64,000 nt of DNA from Emydura subglobosa (Eukaryota; Chordata; Testudines; Chelidae): the NCBI GenBank assembly GCA_007922225.1, contig ML679954.1:22837003-22901002 (forward strand), given 5' to 3'. The position numbers and the translations under genes were made by a program. Positions 58,263 to 64,000 of the stretch are shown piece after piece (within the stretch, counting starts at the first letter, position 1; every line of letters starts with the position of its first letter). The notes under the pieces were generated by a model that saw only the letters and a list, made by a program, of their open reading frames with translations, made no database searches and had not been told where the DNA came from.

Positions 58263-60349
58263 TTATTATTATTATATATTTAGGATCTGATCTCATGCCC
58301 ACTAGTCAGCTGGAGTTTAGCACAGACTTATCTCAGTGCGCACTCAAGCCTTCAACATAAAGCCTATTGAATCCAAAAGATGAGCCAATTCTCCCTTCAT
58401 TATTTCTATGATGAATTTTCAACTCAGACTATGATCCTTTTAGGACCAGATTTTTTAAAGAGTTTGGCTCCCATTTATACACCAAGATAAGTGAGCTCTT
58501 AGGAAAATCTGTCTATAATAGAGACAATGAGAGCAATTGGGCCCTCATTTGTTATGAAAATCAAGTCCAAATTCTGAGTGTTGAACACTTGGAAATCTGT
58601 CCTTGAATTCTTTTGAAAATCTCTCCCTTAAAGTGTAAATGAAATTATTTATCGAAGCTGAAAACATTCCAGAAAAGATTGGAATAAAGTCTTCGATTTT
58701 TTTCTTAAAACAGAGCATTTATTTACAGAAATTGCTTGAACTGCATCTTTGTATGGTATTGTGTGTGTGGGGATGGGCACATCAACTAACCTGATAGTAG
58801 AAAAGCTCCCTGTCTATGTCATCTTATCTCAAATGTCTGAATAAACATGAGATAAATGTAAATTGCATCACCATGCAAAGAGCAAATATCAAATATATGT
58901 GAAGGAGAGGCCCTGTCAGAGGCTGATTGGGAATTGTGATGGATTCTCCTTTAGTAGTTTGCAGTCGAAAGCTGTTAATTTGTGCTCTTTCTATTATTCT
59001 CATTATAAAGCTTTTAGCTAGATAAAATAGCTGTTCTCAGCCTTTCATATTATTCCTTAACACTTACATTGCATTGATTATTATATGGAATTATTACCCT
59101 TTTTTTTTTTTACCTGAGCTTGATAGAATTGTGGCACAATTAGTGTTCTGGCTACAGTGAAGACTGATGCATTTTGCTCTCAGTGCCTTACATACCATAC
59201 TTTCTTTATGCTATTTTGCATTAAAGGACATGTTATGTCTTTGATATGCATTAAATATAGTTTGACTTTTTCCATGGAAATGGTTGGTTCTTTGCATTTA
59301 TTTTCATTAATGCACAGTATCTTCATTTTTTTCATGTCTCAGTGGCTTTTTAGAAACATCTGCTTTTTGGACTGAGAGGTGTTAGTGCCCTAAACTTTAA
59401 TTGACTTTAATGGGAGCTGAGAGCATTAAGTATTTCTCTATTATTGAGATCAGTCAATATTTCCCTATTTTGGGGTCTGTCAGTTTATAAAAATTGAGTG
59501 TAATTTGTTTTATTTGAAACTTTTGTAACTTTATTGAAATACAAAAAAATAGACCATCAAAGATGCAATACAATGCTCATGAGCTGCATGTGGCTCATTT
59601 ACAGTTAAAGTGCAGCTTGCAGAGCCTCATGTGCCCCCTTCTCTCCCAGACTGGGGTGGGCAGCTCAGAGCTTCTGCCCTGTGGCAGGGTGGGTGGAGCT
59701 AAAGGATTCTGCTCAGTGAGGAGAGGAGTCTCAAGGGGTCAATAAGTATGGCCATTCTTACCCTATGGCGTGATATATGTAATGTTCTTGCAAGTCAAAT
59801 TCGATTAGTCTGGCTAAACACTGCAGTTAGTGTTTGTAGAATTGCTTATTATCATGTGATGCAGTTCTTCTTAGCTGCTGAGGAAGTCCCTGATGCTGCA
59901 AATACTTATGCATGTTCTGAACTTTAAACTCAGTCCAGTCCCACTGAAGTAATTTGAACTTCATGTGCCTGGAGTTAAGCACATGTATAAGAGATTTCAA
60001 GTTTAGAGCTTAAGTCTGTCTTTGGCTCAGTTGTTTTCTTACATTTAGCTGCTTCATACAGGCTATACCCAGTCAAGCAAGCTAAACATTTCAGAATGTC
60101 AAAACATTACAATACAACAAGATTATCTCTATTCTAGAACACCAAAAGAAATCTGCATTATGTTGTAGAATTGCATGGTGGCAGCCTACTTTTTACTACA
60201 AAAAATTGCAGTTTAAAAAATGTTAGATACTGCACATCTAAAAAGTGCACTCTTAAGGCTTACTCTGTTGTCTGGCTGAAATACAATAGGGTTCTTCCCT
60301 AAACTAATCTGAGTGCACTGATGATAGAACCCTTAAAGCAGACTGCAAA
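58263..60349. other. Unassigned stretch with minor repeats
   Basis: No gene recognised. TTTTGAAAATCTC near 58612-58624 suggests a decayed foldback. A T11 run is at about 59101-59112. The part 59560-59760 (CTCATGAGCTGCATGTGGCT and GTGCAGCTTGCAGAGCC) loosely recalls a turtle dispersed sequence with unclear identity. A GTGCTTAA-type foldback is at 59889-59996. Confidence 0.45.
59889..59996. mobile_element. Short foldback MITE of the GTGCTTAA type
   Basis: CCTGATGCTGCAAATACTTA, TGCATGTTCTGAACTTTAAA, a centre GTCCCACTGAAGTAATTTGA, then GAGTTAAGCACATGTATAAG. Order and inverted design follow the element at 22600-22712. Diverged. Confidence 0.6.
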
Positions 60350-61250
60350 GAATTTCAAAGGGATCTCACAAAACTGGGTGACTGGGTAACAAAATGGCAG
60401 ATGAAGTTCAATGTTGATAAATGCAAAGTAATGCACATTGGAAAATGTAATCCCAATTATACATATAAAATGATTGGTTCTAAAATAGCTGTTACAACTC
60501 AAGAAAGATCTTGGAGTCATTGTGGATAGTTCTCTGAAAAAATCCACTCAATGTGTAATGGCAGTCAAACAAGATAACTGAATGTTGGGAATCATTAAGA
60601 AAGGACAGATAATGAGACAGGAAATATAATATTGCCTCTCTATAAATCCATGGTACGCACATATCTTGAATAGTGCATGCAGAGCTGGTGACTCCATCTC
60701 AAAACAATTATATTGGAACTGGAAAAGGTGCAGAAAAGGACAACAAAAATGATTAGGGGTATGGAAAAGCTTCTGCATGAGGAGAGATTAATAAGACTGG
60801 GACTTTTCAGCTTGGAAAAGAGACAACTAAGGGGGGATATGATAGAGGACTATAAAATCATGAATGGTGTGGAGAAAGTAAATAAGGAAATAGTGGGTCA
60901 CCAAATGAAATTAATAGACAGGAGGTTTAACATAAAGGAAGTATTTCTTCACACAACGCACAGTTGAGCTGTAATGTTGTGAAGGCCAAGACTATAATGG
61001 GATTCAAAAAGGAACTTGATAAGTTCAATGGCTATTAGGTAGGATGGGCAGGGATGCAAAACCATGCGCTGACATGTCCCTAGCCTCAGGTTGCCAGAAG
61101 CTGGGAATGGGTGACAGGGGATGGATCACTTGATGATTACCTGTTCTATTCATTCCCTCTGAAACACCTGCCATTGGCCACTGTCGGAAGACAGGATACC
61201 GGGCTAGATGGACCACTGGTCTGACCCGGAATGGCCGTTCTTATATGTTA
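60350..61250 (+). mobile_element. CR1 LINE, 3' third
   Basis: Starts GAATTTCAAAGGGATCTCAC, ACTGGGTAACAAAATGGC and runs to GGTCTGACCCGGAATGGCCG at the 3' end. The frame 60713-60967 (84 codons) retains [20 protein letters not shown] and a [19 protein letters not shown] block of the ORF2 tail. Same subfamily as copies at 43.4 and 56.5 kb. 5' truncated and frameshifted. Confidence 0.9.
60713..60967 (+). pseudogene. CR1 ORF2 C-terminal fragment
   Basis: Carries the VQ.R....I.G...L..EERL..LGL.SLE.RRLRGD.I..YKI..G block typical of the C-terminal part of CR1-type ORF2. It stops early at a frameshift. Lacks RT and endonuclease catalytic residues. Decayed fragment. Confidence 0.8.
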
Positions 61251-61286
61251 GATCTTCAATATAACTCCCAAAGAAATTTCAATAAA

Positions 61287-61296
61287 NNNNNNNNNN
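61287..61296. other. Assembly gap of 10 N
   Basis: Ten N bases, probably a placeholder of unknown true length, 37 bases after the CR1 3' end. The two sides may not be truly adjacent. Confidence 0.98.
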
Positions 61297-61439
61297 GAAG
61301 AACTTCACCATTTATAAAGCCTGATGATTGTACACTGGTGTTAATCAGGTAGAACTTGGATTTAAAATAATTTTTTGTGCACAAATTCTTAGAAGTAAAG
61401 CTTTGAATTCAGAGCAGTTCTTATCCCCAGTAAAGTGGA

Positions 61440-61515
61440 GATGTGATATTACTGAAGCCACGGAATTTTTCCATTGACTTCAGTATACCCTGGATCAGGA
61501 TTTTTAGTCCAATTA
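61440..61515. mobile_element. Decayed short foldback
   Basis: GAAGCCACGGAATTTTTCC and CATTGACTTCAGTATACCCTG with TGGATCAGG follow the pattern of common reptile foldbacks centred on CCATTGACTTCAGTGG. Limits are approximate. Confidence 0.45.
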
Positions 61516-62127
61516 CACAGTTGTAACCGAAATCAGAATCTTAGCCTATATATTGTTTAGTTTTCAGATGGACATTTTCTATTCTTGGGCTTTCTTTCTT
61601 CATGGCTTTTAGAACATTATTTCATACTAGTGACTTTTGTCAATTTTTTCTTATGTGCCAATACAATAAAATATAACTTAAAAAAGCTTTTAACCTTGAA
61701 AAACAGAAAACCATAATAGTGGTGTCAGTGTTTCCTTAGCATTTGTTTATAAGCAAGAGTCCATTATCCAATAACAATGTTCTAGAGCAGCCACTCTTCA
61801 AAAAAAGGACTACCTTAAAAAAAAATTATGCAAAACTTAGCAAGACCAGTTTTCCATCTCTGTCCATGAGTCTGTCCCCTTCTTCTTAGCAATGGGTCTA
61901 TTGAATATATTGTGAAATATTCTTAAGGCTTGCACTGGTTTGGAAAAGTTTTCTCTTCTGTCTTTGCCTTGATGTAGGGAGCAACTTCTACAGCTGCTTG
62001 ATAAGTAGATTAATGTGGTTTCCTTGTGTAAACAGCATCTCAAGTTGCCTGTTTACTATATGCAGAAGTGAATAGGAAATTATTTTTTGTCCCATGCAAA
62101 AAAACCATTTTTTAAAAATTTTTGGCT

Positions 62128-62168
62128 GTGTGTGTTTGTGTGTGAGTATGTGTGTGTAAACACACACA
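62128..62168 (+). repeat. TG-rich simple repeat with CA end
   Basis: GTGTGTGTTTGTGTGTGAGT, then ATGTGTGTGTAAACACACAC. A TG tract facing a CA tract, able to form a short hairpin. Confidence 0.8.
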
Positions 62169-63380
62169 GAGAATTTCATAGTGGTGAGGGGGGAGAAACA
62201 CAATACTTTTTGATTTTTCCAATGAAACAAATTTCTTCATGAAAATATCCATTGAGTAAAAGCTGTTCAAAAAAATTTCCGTCAGCTCTGGCTACAGTCT
62301 CAGCTGCGTGGATAACAAATTTCTAAGTGTTTGGTTTATTTAACTTGAATTCTTACAGTGACCTCAAGCTTGCCTGCAGCTTTTATTGATGCATTTCCTA
62401 CGGCTGTGCCACTTTTTTTTTTTTTTAAACTTTTATATTACAAAAAAAAAATTCTGACACCCTTAGTCCCAAGAGTATTAAATGCCTCATTGTGATTTTA
62501 ATTTTTACTACAAAGTAAAGGTTAACTGTGGTACTATCAAAGACGCTACTGAAAATGTTAGCTGGGCTAATATTTGGGGCCAAATCAATTTTAAGCTTGT
62601 TTAGTAAATGTCAGTTCCTGGGCATGATTTTCCACCTGCTTTACAATTGTTTTATTTACACTGCATTAGTTAGACTTTAATGTAGTGGTAAGAGAATAAA
62701 AGGGGACAGAGGGAAGGCTACGGGGGCAAAGTAGCGATGGAAAAGCCTTAAAGCTTTCCGTTTTCTAAATGGTTCTGGTAAGGTTTAAAATTTGCTTCCT
62801 TTCACAAATTTAGCAAACTCTATTAACCAATCTCAGTTTCGTTCTGTGATTTAGAATCTAACCTCTCGCCCTTTCTCTTGTTCTCATTCCTCTCATCTTT
62901 CTTTCTCCTTGGTCCCATCCAGGGTCAACCTGACATCAGTAACACTGGAGTTATTAACGCCATTGACTTTAATGAGATACTCTATGCTTACACAGTGTTG
63001 CTAAGATCATATTTTTGTCTCATCTTCATCTTTCTGCTGTCTTCTTCCTTTTACTCTTTCTTGCTCTGCTTTGCTTCCTTTCCCTCTCTAATTCCTATCT
63101 CCCATTTTCCACAGTTTACTATGGTTTTACACTGACTTAACATACTTTAATGAGTTGGTCTTGATGGCTGCAGTAATTCCTGTCATTGGTTGACTGGAGG
63201 TGCAGCTTCTGATTCTGCTCTTTCAACAGTATATATTGTAACCAGCAGCCAGTTATGGGGGAAAACAGTTTAAATGTTTTTGAGCTATTCTGAATTTTGA
63301 ACTCTCTCTGCTTAGCCCCTGTATGTGTGTGTGACAATTAGCGTTTTCAATTTTTAGTGAGAAATGCTATTTTGGCCACT

Positions 63381-64000
63381 GCACCCCTCTAGCAATTAAT
63401 TTTGTGCTCCAGCCCCTACATCAGCTCTAGATCTCCAGCCCCAAATCAATTAATTTTGTGCCCTCCAGCCCCACATCAATTCCACCTGAAATATAATTCT
63501 GCACTCTGTTTGTTCCCCAGCACACCTTTTCTCTTTCTGCAGCTGAGGAGTGTCACATGCACATCTTCGGGAAGGGCAGCTCCCCGGGGTTCTCCTCTCC
63601 CCCTTCTGTGGCCTGGTGTTGCAGCATTAGAGAGGGGAGGAGCTGACTCATTAGTCACAGAAAAGGAAGGGGAGGAGAGAGCAGAGCCACCCTGAGCTAC
63701 TGTTTTTTTTTCTGCTTTCTGCAGTCCAGTGAGAATGGTGTCGGTTGCTTCCACGCTGCTACCTAAAATCACCTCTCACTTCCTGAGGAAGTGGGGATGG
63801 CAGGCTCTGCCTGCCTCCTTCAGAACCTCTTATTGGCTACTCTTCCTAAGGAGGTGGGGAAGTGGGAAAGGCAGGCAGTGGGGGGGGGGCAGTTGCCCCT
63901 TGACAATTCAAAAGGATGAGAGCTTCTTGTGTCATTGTGAGACTGTCTCCAACAGGGGCAAGAATCACATTGCTCTTGATAATTAGCAAGAGTTGCCAAC
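63381..64000. other. GC-richer terminal region with a short tandem duplication
   Basis: CAATTAATTTTGTG followed by CTCCAGCCCC recurs about 54 bp later (near 63393 and 63447). The rest is GC-richer than most of the window, with GGCAGGC TCT GCCTGCC (a hairpin near 63797-63813), AGCCAATAAGAG (a CCAAT-like motif on the minus strand near 63830) and G-runs. It may be part of an element cut by the window edge or the edge of a promoter-like region, but few CpGs are visible. Overlapping 85- and 98-codon frames are not convincing genes. Confidence 0.4.

Larger units (their letters stand above)
61297..63380. other. Unassigned non-coding stretch
   Basis: No gene recognised. A decayed foldback is at about 61440-61515, a TG-rich simple repeat at about 62128-62168, T- and A-runs near 62408-62450, and a pyrimidine-rich tract at 62860-62922. 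Frames up to 85 codons arise mostly from the pyrimidine tract. Confidence 0.5.

Noticed and set aside
62860..63000. Polypyrimidine tract ending CCCATCCAG that resembles a splice acceptor
   Set aside because: The following sequence (AACACTGGAGTTATTAACGC, CCATTGACTTTAATGAG) looks like a decayed foldback repeat, and an in-frame stop comes early in some frames. No donor of matching quality was found.
63700..63730. Second acceptor-like TTTTTTTTTCTGCTTTCTGCAG
   Set aside because: The downstream frame has no recognisable protein, and the region is low-complexity and possibly repeat-derived.

Overview
The window looks like non-coding vertebrate nuclear DNA, most likely from a turtle (Testudines). 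The main evidence is dispersed-repeat content. There are at least seven CR1 non-LTR retrotransposon fragments with three kinds of 3' end, several degraded L2-like LINE fragments, MIR-like pieces, and many short foldback or terminal-inverted-repeat (TIR) MITEs, five of them one family. A crocodilian or bird origin is less likely but not excluded. I found no host protein-coding exon, tRNA, rRNA or CRISPR array. Open frames outside mobile elements are short and mostly unconserved-looking. The window is best read as intergenic DNA or the inside of a very large intron.

Layout. 1-6.9 kb: unassigned AT-rich DNA with small simple-sequence tracts and a tandem pair of 12-bp palindromes. 7.0-8.5 kb: degraded CR1 with endonuclease and reverse transcriptase (RT) remnants. 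10.4-12.05 kb: a foldback MITE and an L2-like LINE 3' end on the minus strand. 17.5-21.65 kb: a MITE with an unusual AT-rich loop, an L2/MIR 3' end, foldbacks, a short CR1 end and a probable solo LTR. 22.7-24.8 kb: a possible dispersed element and an L2-like remnant. 29.9-32.5 kb: CR1 and two large foldbacks. 34.2-38.7 kb: a MITE and two more L2-like RT fragments. 42.7-46.95 kb: MITE, two CR1 pieces end to end, an LTR-like stretch and a MITE. 51.4-58.3 kb: half-MITE, L2-like RT fragment, MITE, and a 1.8-kb CR1 interrupted by a MITE. 60.35-61.25 kb: CR1, then a 10-N assembly gap. 63.4-64 kb: more GC-rich end with a short tandem duplication.

The recognised proteins are all broken LINE proteins. 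Every CR1 copy lies on the plus strand, and every L2-like copy with recognisable coding sequence lies on the minus strand. None is intact. The MITEs carry no transposase and would have depended on an enzyme from elsewhere. I did not find a new functional system. The most distinctive material is the set of hairpin-containing MITEs that share a GGGTATGTCTACACT-like end and show 3-bp target duplications.
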